From positions 24,226,200 to 24,290,199 of the forward strand of contig OZ024724.1 in the NCBI GenBank assembly GCA_964016875.1: a DNA stretch of 64,000 bases, in the 5' to 3' direction. Position 1 is the stretch's first letter, and every line of letters starts with the position of its first letter. The translations under genes and the position numbers were made by a program. This DNA is from Fallopia convolvulus. Its lineage: Eukaryota > Streptophyta > Magnoliopsida > Caryophyllales > Polygonaceae. The notes under the pieces were generated by a model that was given only the letters and a program-made list of their open reading frames with translations, made no database searches and had not been told where the DNA came from. Below are positions 11,963-21,649 of this stretch, one piece after another.

Positions 11963-11974
11963 TGGTATCAGAGC
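11963..11974 (+). promoter_or_regulatory. Primer binding site TGGTATCAGAGC (initiator tRNA-Met)
   Basis: TGGTATCAGAGC is complementary to the 3' end of plant initiator tRNA-Met, the usual primer for many LTR retrotransposons. It lies two bases after LTR B. The matching site after LTR C (13382-13393) carries one change (GAGA for GAGC). Confidence 0.85.
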
Positions 11975-12052
11975 TACGCAAGGTAAATGCTCAAAAATTG
12001 GTCAAAATTTTATCTTATTAGAAGTTGCAAGCAAAAAAAATAAAAGAAAAGA

Positions 12053-12463
12053 ATGATTTCCTTCCAAAGCTTGAACCAACTTATCACTATCAAGTGTCCC
12101 ATGGAAATGATGCGGATATTACAAGAGGATTGCCCCTATTTTGAAGACCCGCCCCTTTGGGATGAGCATTTTCTAGGAGGGGAGGTCGTGTCAATTGAAG
12201 TGGCCGCCATGCACCAAGATCCACAACATGATCCTACTCTTACTCTACTTCCGTGTGAGGAGGAGTATGTTGAAGTAGAGGACGTTGTAGAGCCATCGCC
12301 TTCATCTATCAGAACCAAGCATCGACCCACCATTGTGCGTAGTTCACTAAATTCTTTCGCTACTCCTTGGATGGATGCAACGCTTAATGTTTCTTCATGC
12401 TTGCCATTTCTACTTCAAGAAGAAGAGACTACCCCGTCCTTTTTTGTTGGAGAAGAACATTGA
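12053..12463 (+). pseudogene. Short internal ORF of the A-F family, frameshifted copy
   Basis: Encodes MISFQSLNQL..., an acidic middle (VEVEDVVEPS), then the family block SLNSFATPWMDATLNVSSCL and PFLLQEEE. Compared with the copy at 13473-14237, an extra T in the run at about 12438-12444 shifts the frame, so the conserved DSRTNPFKGGED ending is lost here. The same ending is encoded in another frame and reads into LTR C. No domain that I recognise is present; the function is unknown. Identity with the second copy otherwise looks very high. Confidence 0.6.
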
Positions 12464-12514
12464 GGAACTCGATCAAATGGATTCGAGGACGAATCCTTTT
12501 AAAGGAGGAGAGGA

Positions 12515-13379
12515 TGATGTGATCCACCCCGAGGTCAATCAAGATTCCACTTCAAGCTGGTGTTGTCACTCTCGAGGTTCATGTTCAATTCCGTTTGCAT
12601 CCAAATCTCAAATATATGTGTGGGATATATTTAATTACTGTAAATATTCTAGAATTTTATTATTATATGAAAGTAATAAAGATATATTAGGTAAGGTGGT
12701 AGGTGAGGTTGTAGGTAAGGTGGTAGGTAAGGTGGTGATAGGTGAATGTGAACACGAAGGGTTGTTTGCAACCCCATTTTGGGTGCCTATTTATAGGCAT
12801 TTTGTTGCTCTTGTTTAATCATGTTTGAAACCTAATGAAAATGAAGCTTTGAGTTTTTCTTTGTAGTCTTGATCCACTAGTCCTTAAGGCTAGTGAATCC
12901 CCTTGGTTCGTGAGACATATCGAGCCATCTTCAAGGATCCATTCAAGGTGAGTCATATCCTTGTTTGAATCCATAGTTTGTGGTTTTGGAGAGTGAGTCA
13001 TATCTCTCTAATTTCACATCCATATCCATCACTTCATCTCATAAACAAACCCATCCCATTTGAATCCCCTTCCATTGCCACTCCATCAATCTCATTCAAT
13101 TAAACTTCCATTGAAATCTCTCCTCGGTGGATTCTGCAGCACCTCAGTAAAATCAACATAACTTTCAATCTACGCATCACCTAGCTCTCATATTTTGAGG
13201 ACTTCAACTAGACTTGTAGATCTAACTCCTCGAGTTGGAATCACGAAATTCGGAGTCCGGACGAGGGAGAACCATCTAGTTGAAAACAGACTAGTTTTCT
13301 TGGGGTTTGTTATCGAATTCCTGAGAAGTCTAGGGGCCTTACCTTGCACTGTGAACGTCACGATCCTTGATTCTCATCA
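12515..13379 (+). repeat. LTR C (865 bp)
   Basis: Preceded by purine tract AAAGGAGGAGAGGA and followed by a primer site, so it is shared by two tandem units (3' LTR of one, 5' LTR of the next). Confidence 0.9.
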
Positions 13380-13472
13380 TTTGGTATCAGAGATACGCAA
13401 GGTAAATGCTCAAAAATTGGTCAAAATTTTATCTTATTAGAAGTTGCAAGCAAAAAAAAAGAAAAGAAAAGA

Positions 13473-14237
13473 ATGATTTCCTTCCAAAGCTTGAACCAAC
13501 TTATCACTATCAAGTGTCCCATGGAAATGATGCGGATATTACAAGAGGATTGCCCCTATTTTGAAGACCCACCCCTTTGGGATGAGCATTTGCTAGGAGG
13601 GGAGGTCGTGTCGATTGAAGTGGCCGCCATGCACCAAGATCCACAACATGATCCTACTCTTACTCTACTTCCGTGTGAGGAGGAGTATGTTGAAGTAGAG
13701 GACGTTGTAGAGCCATCGTCTTCATCTATCAGAACCAAGCATCGACCCACCATTGTGCGTAGTTCACTGAATTCTTTCGCTACTCCTTGGATGGATGCAA
13801 CACCTAATGTTTCTTCATGCTTGCCATTTCTACTTCAAGAAGAAGAGACTACCCCATCCTTTTTGTTGGAGAAGAACATCGAGGAACTCGATCAAATGGA
13901 TTCGAGGACGAATCCTTTTAAAGGAGGAGAGGATGGTGTGATCCACCCCGAGGGAAATCAAGATTCTACTTCAAGATTGCGTCGTCACTCTCGAGGCTCA
14001 TTTTCAATTCCGTTTGCATCCAAATCTCTAATATATGTGTGGGATATATTTATTTATTGTAAATATTCTAGATTTTTATTACTATATGAAAGTAATAAAG
14101 ATGTAGTAGGTAAGGTGGTAGGTGAGGTGGTAGGTAAGGTGGTTGGTAAGATGGTGGTAGGTGAACGTGAACACGAAGGGTTGTTTGCAACCCCATTTTG
14201 GGTGCCTATTTATAGACATTTTGTTGCTCTTGTTTAA
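13473..14237 (+). CDS. Internal ORF of the non-autonomous A-F family, reading from the internal domain into LTR D
   Basis: A 254-codon frame with no recognised domain. Residues 1-150 are the internal-domain protein: MISFQSLNQL, acidic stretch, then SSLNSFATPWMDATPNVSSC followed by LPFLLQEEE. Residues 140-155 include DSRTNPFKGGED, encoded by the segment just before and within the purine tract. The frame then crosses the LTR border at 13935 and continues through U3 to the GKVVGEVVGKVVGK repeat. The ATPW..SCLPFLL block is kept in every family member here (3650, 15000, 17150 and 20150 regions), which suggests past selection. Whether the protein is made is unknown. Confidence 0.5.
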   Translation: MISFQSLNQLITIKCPMEMMRILQEDCPYFEDPPLWDEHLLGGEVVSIEVAAMHQDPQHDPTLTLLPCEEEYVEVEDVVEPSSSSIRTKHRPTIVRSSLNSFATPWMDATPNVSSCLPFLLQEEETTPSFLLEKNIEELDQMDSRTNPFKGGEDGVIHPEGNQDSTSRLRRHSRGSFSIPFASKSLIYVWDIFIYCKYSRFLLLYESNKDVVGKVVGEVVGKVVGKMVVGEREHEGLFATPFWVPIYRHFVALV

Positions 14238-14362
14238 ACATGTTTGAAACCTAATGAAAATGAAGCTTTGAGTTTTTCTTTGTAGTCTTGATCCACTCGT
14301 CCTTAAGGCTAGTGAATCCCCTTGGTTCGTGAGTCATATCGAGCCATCTTCAAGGATCCATG
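13935..14362 (+). repeat. LTR D, 3'-truncated
   Basis: Starts TGGTGTGATCC after the purine tract (second base pair changed from the usual TGATG). It matches LTR C for about 425 bp and then breaks at 14362, where two fold-back sequences mark the joint to the inverted half of the composite. Confidence 0.85.
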
Positions 14363-14376
14363 CTTGTTTGAACCAA

Positions 14377-14406
14377 GCATAAAAAAAAGTGCACTTTTTT
14401 TTATGC
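14377..14406. repeat. 30-bp perfect palindrome at an inversion junction
   Basis: GCAT, eight A, GTGCAC, eight T, ATGC: a perfect dyad of 30 bp. It overlaps another fold-back (TGCTTG..CAAGCA, 14361-14379). It sits exactly between the plus-oriented LTR D fragment and the minus-oriented LTR Q. Confidence 0.9.
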
Positions 14407-14779
14407 GATCAAGCCCACCTGTACCCACCTTCCCAAAAACTTATATAGTGTCCTTAATCGTCAAAAAAGTCACTTGTCGGAACACGAGTCAAAAGGAGAC
14501 TCCAACCTTCTTCTTTGTAAACCTTTGGAAACTTATGATCCATGAGCTCCTCTTTGATCTTGTCAAGCATTGCCCTAGCATGTTCTCGAGTGATGTGCCC
14601 ATAATAGAGCGTCGTGCCTTGACTCGGCTCCTTAGCGCCTCGGACACCGGCCTTGGATATGTGTCCAAATGAAGTCTCTCCTTTGTCGTGCAAATTGGAC
14701 TTGTCTTTAGGGCTGGAATCTTCCCTCAAATCATGGGGCCATGACTCGGTAGATAGAATCAAATCATCCTCCTCCCCTT
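14407..14779 (-). repeat. LTR Q, partial, divergent U3
   Basis: On minus it begins after the purine tract GAAGGGGAGGAGGA with TGATTTGATTC and runs to the junction at 14407. It is unlike LTR P or E in U3, though the internal domain behind it is of the same family. Confidence 0.55.
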
Positions 14780-15554
14780 CAAAAAGATTCGTCCTCGAAT
14801 CTATCATGCCTTGTGAGCTCAACAAAGAAGGTAGGACTTCTAGCTCCCTTGGTGTGGCATTCTCAATGACAAAGACATCCTTCTTGGCCTCCACAAGAAA
14901 AGCAATGTAATCACCGCTTTGAGTGACTAAAACAGCCTCGTCCTCCTCATGGAGCAAGAAGGGCAAACATGAAGGAATCATAGGAAATGCATCCATCCAT
15001 GGTGTAGCCAACGAGTTCATGGAGCTAGGAGTGATGGTAGGACGATGCTTGATTTTAGGAGACAATTCCACAACTTCCTCCTCTTCTTGCAATATGTGCT
15101 TCATTTCTATTGGACACTTGATGGAAATGAGTTGTTCCAATCCATGGAAAGGAGTCTCTCTTTTTGGTTGTTCTGTGTCACTCATCACTCTTTGTTGGAA
15201 GGAAGTCTCCTCCCCTTTACAAGGGGTCGTCCTCGAACCTTGATCCTCTTCTCGTGTCACCTTGATCTTCACCACTTGAGGCACTTGTGTCCTCTCGTCC
15301 AGACCTAGGATTTGGTTCTCCAAGGCATCCATGCGTGTCTTCATAGCTTCAATAGATTGTTGAAAGGATTGTTGCATGGATTGCAACATGGCAACCACCG
15401 AGTTGGAGAACTCCTCATCAAACTTTTGTTTTTGTTTTTCATCACCTACACTCGTCATCTTCGCGTGGCTCTGATACCACTTGATGGCCGGATCGATGGA
15501 AGGGATGATGGTGCAAAGAGATCGCCACGAGAATCCAAGGAATTCCGACAACAA
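14454..15554 (-). CDS. Coiled-coil gag-like ORF of the divergent family member P/Q
   Basis: A 366-codon frame. The part before the methionine at about residue 33 comes from the end of LTR P and the primer site (the residues WYQSHAKMT are encoded by the tRNA-Met primer site and the bases after it), so the real start is probably MTSVGDEKQK. That is followed by a coiled coil (FSNSVVAMLQSMQQSFQQSI..RMDALENQILGL), a region homologous to the A-F family (ISIKCPIEMKHILQEEEE), the block SLATPWMDAFPMIPSCLPFL and DSRTNLFEGEEDD. The frame then crosses into LTR Q. It lacks the classical gag core and pol. I infer a shortened gag used in trans by an autonomous relative. Confidence 0.45.
   Translation of the reverse strand: MLSEFLGFSWRSLCTIIPSIDPAIKWYQSHAKMTSVGDEKQKQKFDEEFSNSVVAMLQSMQQSFQQSIEAMKTRMDALENQILGLDERTQVPQVVKIKVTREEDQGSRTTPCKGEETSFQQRVMSDTEQPKRETPFHGLEQLISIKCPIEMKHILQEEEEVVELSPKIKHRPTITPSSMNSLATPWMDAFPMIPSCLPFLLHEEDEAVLVTQSGDYIAFLVEAKKDVFVIENATPRELEVLPSLLSSQGMIDSRTNLFEGEEDDLILSTESWPHDLREDSSPKDKSNLHDKGETSFGHISKAGVRGAKEPSQGTTLYYGHITREHARAMLDKIKEELMDHKFPKVYKEEGWSLLLTRVPTSDFFDD
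15468..15479 (-). promoter_or_regulatory. Primer binding site (initiator tRNA-Met) after LTR P
   Basis: Minus-strand TGGTATCAGAGC directly after the LTR P end (CCATCA). Confidence 0.85.
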
Positions 15555-16433
15555 ACACCACGCAAACTGACCCGTCTTAAACTGGATGGATCTTCCTTTT
15601 TCGAACTCGGAATTGAGTGATTCTAAAACGCGAATTTAGACCTATGAGTCTAGTTGAAGTCCTAAAAATATGAGATCAAGATGATGAGTGGATTCAAAAT
15701 TATGTCGATTTTACTGAGATGGTGCAGAAACCTCCGAGATGGATGATGGTTCGTAATGAAGAGAACAAGGGGATATGGATGCTTGATAACTTGGATATGA
15801 CTCACCGCACTCGAAACTCAAACTAAGAGATTCAAGGACAAGGATGTGACGCACCTTGCTCTTGGATCTCAAGTGTGATCCGATATTACTCACGAATTAA
15901 GATTGAAAACAAAGAAACAAACGATTTTATTCAAGGTAAAAATACCTCAAAACATTGCCTAAACATGGCAAAACAAAACAAGGGTTTTCCTCTTCAAATT
16001 CAACATATCTAGCTAAGGGAAAAACGTCCCTTTTAAGAGAAAGAAGCTCCCAACAAAAGACTCTTCAAACCAGCTATAATCACATAATTGATGGTAGTAG
16101 ACCCTTGGAAACCAGCCTTAATCACATAATTGATGGTAGTAGACCCTTGGAAACCGACATTAAAAGCACCTTCATCTTGGCACACAGAGAGGCGTCTTGG
16201 TGTTGTAGGCGTTGGCATTGGAGGGGTCGGTCTCGACATACTGAGGCTCGGTACTGTGGAGATGTAGCTCGGGACTATAAGCTTGGGGCTTGGAAGAAAC
16301 TGCTTGCGCTTGCTTGGTCGTGACTCGCCTGCCGCGCCCGGGTGGATCGGTACCGACGACGAATGGGTCATGAAGAAGCTCGGTACCGTGGGCAACTTGT
16401 CCATGATGTGGCACGTGAGGCATATTCACATCA
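15482..16433 (-). repeat. LTR P (952 bp), U3 unlike the A-F LTRs
   Basis: Minus strand TGATGTGAATATGCC..GGCCATCA. Its R-U5 half (15482-15740) aligns with LTR E (19181-19440), but U3 differs. U3 holds a tandem 43-bp repeat (about 16076-16163) and several CTCGGTACCG words near 16250-16390. Confidence 0.8.
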
Positions 16434-17632
16434 TCCTCCCTCACTTGAAAAGGATTCGTCCTCGAATCTATCAAGCCTGCAAAACCAAGGACACATCGAG
16501 GGAAGCACAAGCAAGTATAATCTATGAAAGTCAAGTTAAGAACAACATTTCCAAGTTCAATATGGTATAATCCGATGAATGCAAAAACTATACACTTTGT
16601 GGGTCTTATTCTACATGAATGAAACATACCATAGTTTCTCCCAAATGGACAGAGTGAATTCCAACTCAAGAAAGCATGGAAACTACACATTTTATAAAAT
16701 GACATGTGGCGAGATAGTGAACTATGATGAAAACAAGAATACTTAGGCCTCGATGTCACAAACTCATGAACATGAAATGAAATCATTTGAGTAATTGAAT
16801 GTGACATATCCAACACATATTCATGCTTATGGTTGAGAGGAGTGTAGGAAACTGCCCTGAGAGATGTAATCTTAGGACAAGCGATCGTCCCGGCTGTGTT
16901 GTGGACAACTTCTGATTCGAACTTGTTTGAGGACGTTCTCTGATCTCCGAACACGGAATTGAGTGATTCCAAGTCCCACATGCAAATACAGAAGTCTACT
17001 AGACTCCTACCAAATCTCAGCACGAAAAAGCGAGAGAGCTGGGTGTTATGGCCATTCTTCCCAGGCTGCGCAGAGATATCCGAAGAACACATTTCCGGCA
17101 TTACCTCATCGTTGCTCTCGTTGAGTAGGAACGGTATACACGACGGTACCTTGGAAGTCAAGTCAGTCCATGGCGTAGCTATTGAACTCATCGAACTTCT
17201 CTTGATGATAGGCCAACATGCATGTCGTGGTGGAGCTGGACATGGAGTAACACTCGATGAAGGGTTGTGCCACGGTTTGGAGCTCGTTACCGAAGGTTTG
17301 GAGCTCGGTACCGATGGGTTGGAATGGGACCTCTCGGTGGAGACGAGGGGAACAAAGCGTTCTTGAAGTGCACGCTTAAGCTCTCGCCAAGTTCGGATCG
17401 GCTGGAGTCCATCACGTCGCCGAGCCACCTTGTATTGTATCCACCAATTGTAAGCAAAGTCGATGAAGTGGACGGTGGCGACGACTATTCTTTTCTCATC
17501 CTCATAGCCATAATAGTCAAACACGGTCTCGGTCTTAGCTATCCAATCGAGACATGCGTCGGCTCCGGTGGTTCCCGAGAAGGTTTGGATTTGGAGCTTG
17601 ATTCCTTGGTGGCGCTCCCCCCCTGTTGGCAC
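16434..17632 (-). pseudogene. Gag core and spacer ORF of element P
   Basis: The minus-strand frame from 17632 begins in the gag core: IQTFSGTTGADACLDWIAK, VFDYYGYEDEKRIVVATVHF, YNWWIQYKV and FVPL, the pattern of the retrotransposon gag domain that forms the particle. It continues through a serine/proline-rich part with ATPWTDLTSKVPSCIPFLLN, and later DSRTNPFQVREDD just before the purine tract at about 16434-16450, then into LTR P. Between these blocks the frame holds sequence that may be non-coding (homologous to 3000-3300). No CCHC knuckle, protease or polymerase is visible. Confidence 0.6.
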
Positions 17633-18230
17633 CCATCAATATAAGCGGGCTGTTGTTGCCACGCCTCTTGAAATGGAGCTCGATAGGCCGCTTGCACATG
17701 AGGCGCGCCTTGGACACCTCTGCGCCGAGGGTAGAGATGGATCGTGCCGTGTGCGCCGTTGTCGTCATAGGAGTATAGCCATACCGCTCATTGCCTACAT
17801 TGTTAGTGTGCGAAGGCAAAGGAATATTATTTGGAAAAGTGGAAGGAACAAATTCAGTCCTTGCCCCGGAAGACGTCACAAAAGGTTGGTGGAAATTTGA
17901 CCCCGAAAGATGGCCTTGTGACACGGGTTGAATGTAGGAGGTAGAACCTTCTTCCAAATGTATGCCTCGAGTGGTGGAGATGATCGGCTCTAGATGAGAG
18001 CTCACTCCAAGTGGCAAAGGTGGTTCTCGGTTGATGCTTTGTGCATTGGTGGCACTAGCTTGGATGAGTTCGTCATGCCTTGTCAACCTTTGCTCAATTT
18101 CATCAAACCTAGAACAAAAAGAACGAAGATCTTGTTGCATAGATTGTAGCATAGCAGCCACGGATGAATCGGAGTTAGCATCCCGATTCCGAGGTGAACC
18201 ATCATTCCCTGCATCCGACATCTTGCACAA
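17535..18230 (-). CDS. Gag N-terminal region of element P (coiled-coil start)
   Basis: A 231-codon frame beginning MCKMSDAGNDGSPR. Residues 25-60 form a likely coiled coil (SSVAAMLQSMQQDLRSFCSR followed by FDEIEQRL), followed by a low-complexity proline/serine linker. It changes frame near 17640 before the gag core at 17632-17300, so N-terminus and core are now out of frame. The upstream leader (18231-19166) carries no gene. Confidence 0.55.
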   Translation of the reverse strand: MCKMSDAGNDGSPRNRDANSDSSVAAMLQSMQQDLRSFCSRFDEIEQRLTRHDELIQASATNAQSINREPPLPLGVSSHLEPIISTTRGIHLEEGSTSYIQPVSQGHLSGSNFHQPFVTSSGARTEFVPSTFPNNIPLPSHTNNVGNERYGYTPMTTTAHTARSISTLGAEVSKARLMCKRPIELHFKRRGNNSPLILMGANRGGAPPRNQAPNPNLLGNHRSRRMSRLDS

Positions 18231-19166
18231 ACTTCACCAAACAAGTTAAATCCAACAAGCAAGTGGTACTTCGAGCCACACACAACCAATTCTCAACTTA
18301 GACTCGAAAAGTGCCAAACTTGCAAGCGTTAGGACTTTGGTGTAAATCGAACAAGAAAATGGCTCAAAAGAAATCCACAAGCAATGGCAAAGTAATACAA
18401 GCAACAAGTTTGTCTATCACTCGAATTTAGGAAGCTTCTAGGTACCAAGTTTACAAACAAAAGATAAACAAAAGAGCTTGAACCAAAATAGGACTTTTTC
18501 GGAATTTCTTTCTCACGGGGTCCGACTTATTCTGTGCCCGACCCCTTATTAACCTTTTGGCCGCCGGCAAGGTTTTTCTAGCCCCGCTTCTTTTTCTTTC
18601 CATGTCCGAATTCTGCTTTTAAGTACAATTTTTCAGCAACTTACAAACAAGCATACAAAGTTTCATCAACCAATTGAATTACACCTCTACTCGTGTTTCT
18701 CCTTTTTTTTTACGGCTTGGTACTTTTCCCGTATCCTAACCCGAGTGGAGTAAACAATATTGTAAGCTTGATTTTCAGTTCTTATGCCAACATGCTCGAA
18801 ATTTTCATGGAAAGAAGGACAAAAATCAGCCAAGAGGTTGCTATTAAAAGGGCGAGTTAGTTGAAAGGCCAAGGGGTGACTCTTGCTATTTTTTTGTCTT
18901 TAATTCATTCAAGCAAGGAGTAAAAGCTTTCTTCAACCTTTGGACAACCCTACAACTCAGTTTTGGTCATCCCTCAGTGGTAGGTTTAGGCACACAAGGT
19001 CGAAGACACAAAACAAGACAAGACAAGCAAAATACAGGGTTGGTAACGACACCTGAGGGGGTCGGTAGTGCAAGGCTTTTGGGGAACGATTTTTGTGAGG
19101 ATAAACACTTGCAAAATTCAAGCAAATTCAGATCTAAGAAGAGATATGGAAGGTGTACCTTGCATG
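18231..19166 (-). other. Untranslated leader between primer site and gag
   Basis: Non-coding; homologous to 8461-8870 of element N in its first 400 bp. I see no gene in it. Confidence 0.6.
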
Positions 19167-19178
19167 GCTCTGATACCA
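19167..19178 (-). promoter_or_regulatory. Primer binding site (initiator tRNA-Met) after LTR E
   Basis: Minus-strand TGGTATCAGAGC followed by CATGCAAGG, two bases from the end of LTR E. Confidence 0.85.
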
Positions 19179-19180
19179 CA

Positions 19181-20042
19181 TGATAAGAATCAAGGATCGT
19201 GAAGTCCACAGTGCAAGGTAAGCCCCCTAGACTTCCAAGGAATTCGACAATAAACACCCTAAAATCGAACTTGTCTTCAACTGCCGATTTCTCCCTCGTA
19301 CGGACTCCGATTTGAGTGATTCAAAATCTAGCATTTATATCTACGCGTCTAGTTGATATCCTCAAAATATGGGACCTAGATGATGAGTATATTGAAAGTT
19401 ATGTCAATTTTACTAAGGTGGTGCAGAATCCACCAAGAAGAGATTTCGATGGAAGTTTGAATGAGATTGATGGAAGGGCGATGGAAAGGGATTCAAATGG
19501 GATGGGTTTGTTTATAAGATTAAGTGATGGATATGGATGTGAAATTAGAGAGATATGACTCACTCACCAAAACCACAAACTATGGATTCAAAAAAGGATA
19601 TGACCCACCTTGAAAGGATCCTTGAAGATGGCTCGATATGACTCACGAACCAAGGGGATTCACTAGCCTTAAGAACAACTGGATCAAGACTACAAAGAAA
19701 AACTCAAAGTTTCATTTTCATTAGGTTTCAAAACATCTTTAAACAAGAGCAACAAAATGCCTATAAATAGGCACCCAAAATGGGGTTGCAAACAACCCTT
19801 CGTGTTCACATTCACCTACCACCACCTTACCTACCACCTTACCTACCACCTCACCTACCACCTTTCCTACTACATCTTTATTACTTTCATACAATAATAA
19901 AAATCTAGAATATTTACAATAAATAAATATATCCCACACATATATTAGAGATTTGGATGCAAACGGAATTGAACATGAGCCTCGAGAGTGACGACACAAG
20001 CTTGAAGTGGAATCTTGATTGACCTCGGGGTGGATCACATCA
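19181..20042 (-). repeat. LTR E (862 bp), inverted relative to LTRs A-D and F
   Basis: Minus strand TGATGTGATCCACC..TCTTATCA, same family as LTRs A, B, C and F. It serves as 3' LTR for the fragment at 20043-20473 and as 5' LTR for the P-type internal region. Confidence 0.9.
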
Positions 20043-20473
20043 TCCTCTCCTCCTTTAAAAGGATTCGTCCTCGAATCCATTTGATCGAGTTCCTCAATGT
20101 TCTTCTCCAACAAAAAGGATGGGGTAGTATCTTCTTCTTGAAGTAGAAATGGCAAGCATGAAGAAACATTAGGTGTTGCATCCATCCAAGGAGTAGCGAA
20201 AGAATTTAGTGAACTACGCACAATGGTGGGTCGATGCTTGGTTCTGATAGATGAAGGCGATGGCTCTACAACGTCCTCTACTTCAACATACTCCTCCTCA
20301 CACGGAAGTAGAGTAAAAGTAGGATCATGTTGTGGATCTTGGTGCATGGCGGCCACTTCAATCGACACGACCTCCCCTCCTTGCAAATGCTCATCCCAAA
20401 TGGGCGGGTCTTCAAAATAGGGGTAATCCTCTTGTAATATCCGCATCATTCCCATGGTAATGCTTGGTTCTGA
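20043..20473 (-). pseudogene. Inverted copy of the A-F internal domain
   Basis: The minus-strand frame 20497-19739 encodes MRILQEDYPYFEDPPIWDEH, the acidic stretch, SSLNSFATPWMDATPNVSSC and DSRTNPFKGGEDD, then crosses into LTR E. The start of the protein (MISFQS...) and the primer site are missing because the inverted block is cut at 20470 by LTR F. Confidence 0.65.
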
Positions 20474-21336
20474 TGATGTGATCCACCCCGATGTCAATCA
20501 AGATTCCACTTCAAGCTTGTGTCGTCACTCTCGAGACTCATGTTCAATTCCGTTTGCATCCAAATCTCTAATATATGTGTGGGATATATTTATTTATTGT
20601 AAATATTCTTGATTTTTATTATTATATGAAAGTAATAAAGATGTAGTAGGTAAGGTGTTAGGTGAGGTGGTAGGTAAGGTGGTAGGTAAGGTGGTGGTAG
20701 GTGAATGTGAACACGAAGGGTTGTTTGCAACCCCATTTTGGGTGCCTATTTATAGGCATTTTGTTTCTCTTGTTTAAACATGTTTTTGAAACCTAATGAA
20801 AATGATACTTTGAGTTTTTCTTTGTAGTTTTGATCCACTTGTCCTTAAGGCTAGTGAATCCCCTTGGTTCGTGAGTCATATCGAGCCATCTTCAAGGATC
20901 CTTTCAAGGTGAGTCATATCCTTGTTTGAATCCATAGTTTGTGGTTTTGGAGAGTGAGTCATATCTCTCTAATTTCACATCCATATCAATCACTTCATCT
21001 CATAAACAAACCCATCCCATTTGAATCCCTTTCCATCGCCCTTCCATCAATCTCATTCAAACTTCCATCGAAATCTCTTCTCGGTGGATTCTGCACTACC
21101 TCAGTAAAATCAACATAACTTTCAATCTGCTCATTATCTCGCTCTCATATTTTGAGGAAATCCACTAGACTCGTAGATCTAAATCCTCAATTTGGAATCA
21201 CTCAAATCGGAGTCCGTACCAGGGAGAAATCGGTAGTTGAAGATAGGCTAGATTTTTGGGTGTTTATTGTCGAATTCCTTGGAAGTCTAAGGGGCTTACG
21301 TTGCACTGTGGACTTCACGATCCTCGATTCTCATCA
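20474..21336 (+). repeat. LTR F (863 bp), right end of the composite
   Basis: TGATGTGATCC..TTCTCATCA, followed by ATTAT (21337-21341), identical to the five bases before LTR A. Confidence 0.9.
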
Positions 21337-21649
21337 ATTATATTATTTGTAGAAGTTTTTTTAATTAAAAACTACAATTATATTAAAAACTACAATTATA
21401 TTAAAAATATTTTTTTATTTCATGTTTTATGAATTAAAAAAATTAAAAAACATATCGGGTATATATAGCGGGGATTCGGGTCGGATAGTACATTCCCCAT
21501 CCCCGCCCCGTTTAAAATCGGGGATATGAAAAATATCCTTGTCCCCTCCCCGTTCCCCGCTAAGTCGGGGAATCTCGCCCCATTAGAGATGGGTCCCCGC
21601 GGATCCCCGTCCCCACGGGTTTTTTGTGCATCCCTATTTAAAGCATAGC
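21337..21649. other. AT-rich then GC-rich repeat, right flank of composite
   Basis: AT-rich fold-back sequence followed by GGGGATTCGGG, CCCCGCCCCG and CCCCGCGGATCCCCG words, ending near TGCATCCCTATTTAAA. It mirrors 10093-10228. Confidence 0.4.

Larger units (their letters stand above)
10229..21336. mobile_element. Composite of non-autonomous gypsy LTR elements in both orientations, flanked by ATTAT
   Basis: Contains LTRs A, B, C and part of D on plus, LTR Q (partial), P and E on minus, and LTR F on plus, with short internal regions between. ATTAT lies immediately before LTR A (10224-10228) and after LTR F (21337-21341), as if the whole block is one insertion later rearranged by LTR recombination. 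All members share a primer site complementary to initiator tRNA-Met (TGGTATCAGAGC) and a GGAGGAGAGGA-type purine tract, and none encodes pol. Confidence 0.7.

Noticed and set aside
10093..21636. Possible hAT-type transposon with CCCCG/CGGGG ends holding the LTR composite
   Set aside because: GC-rich flanks look alike, but I could not pair terminal repeats or find an 8-bp duplication, so it is listed only as flanking repeat.
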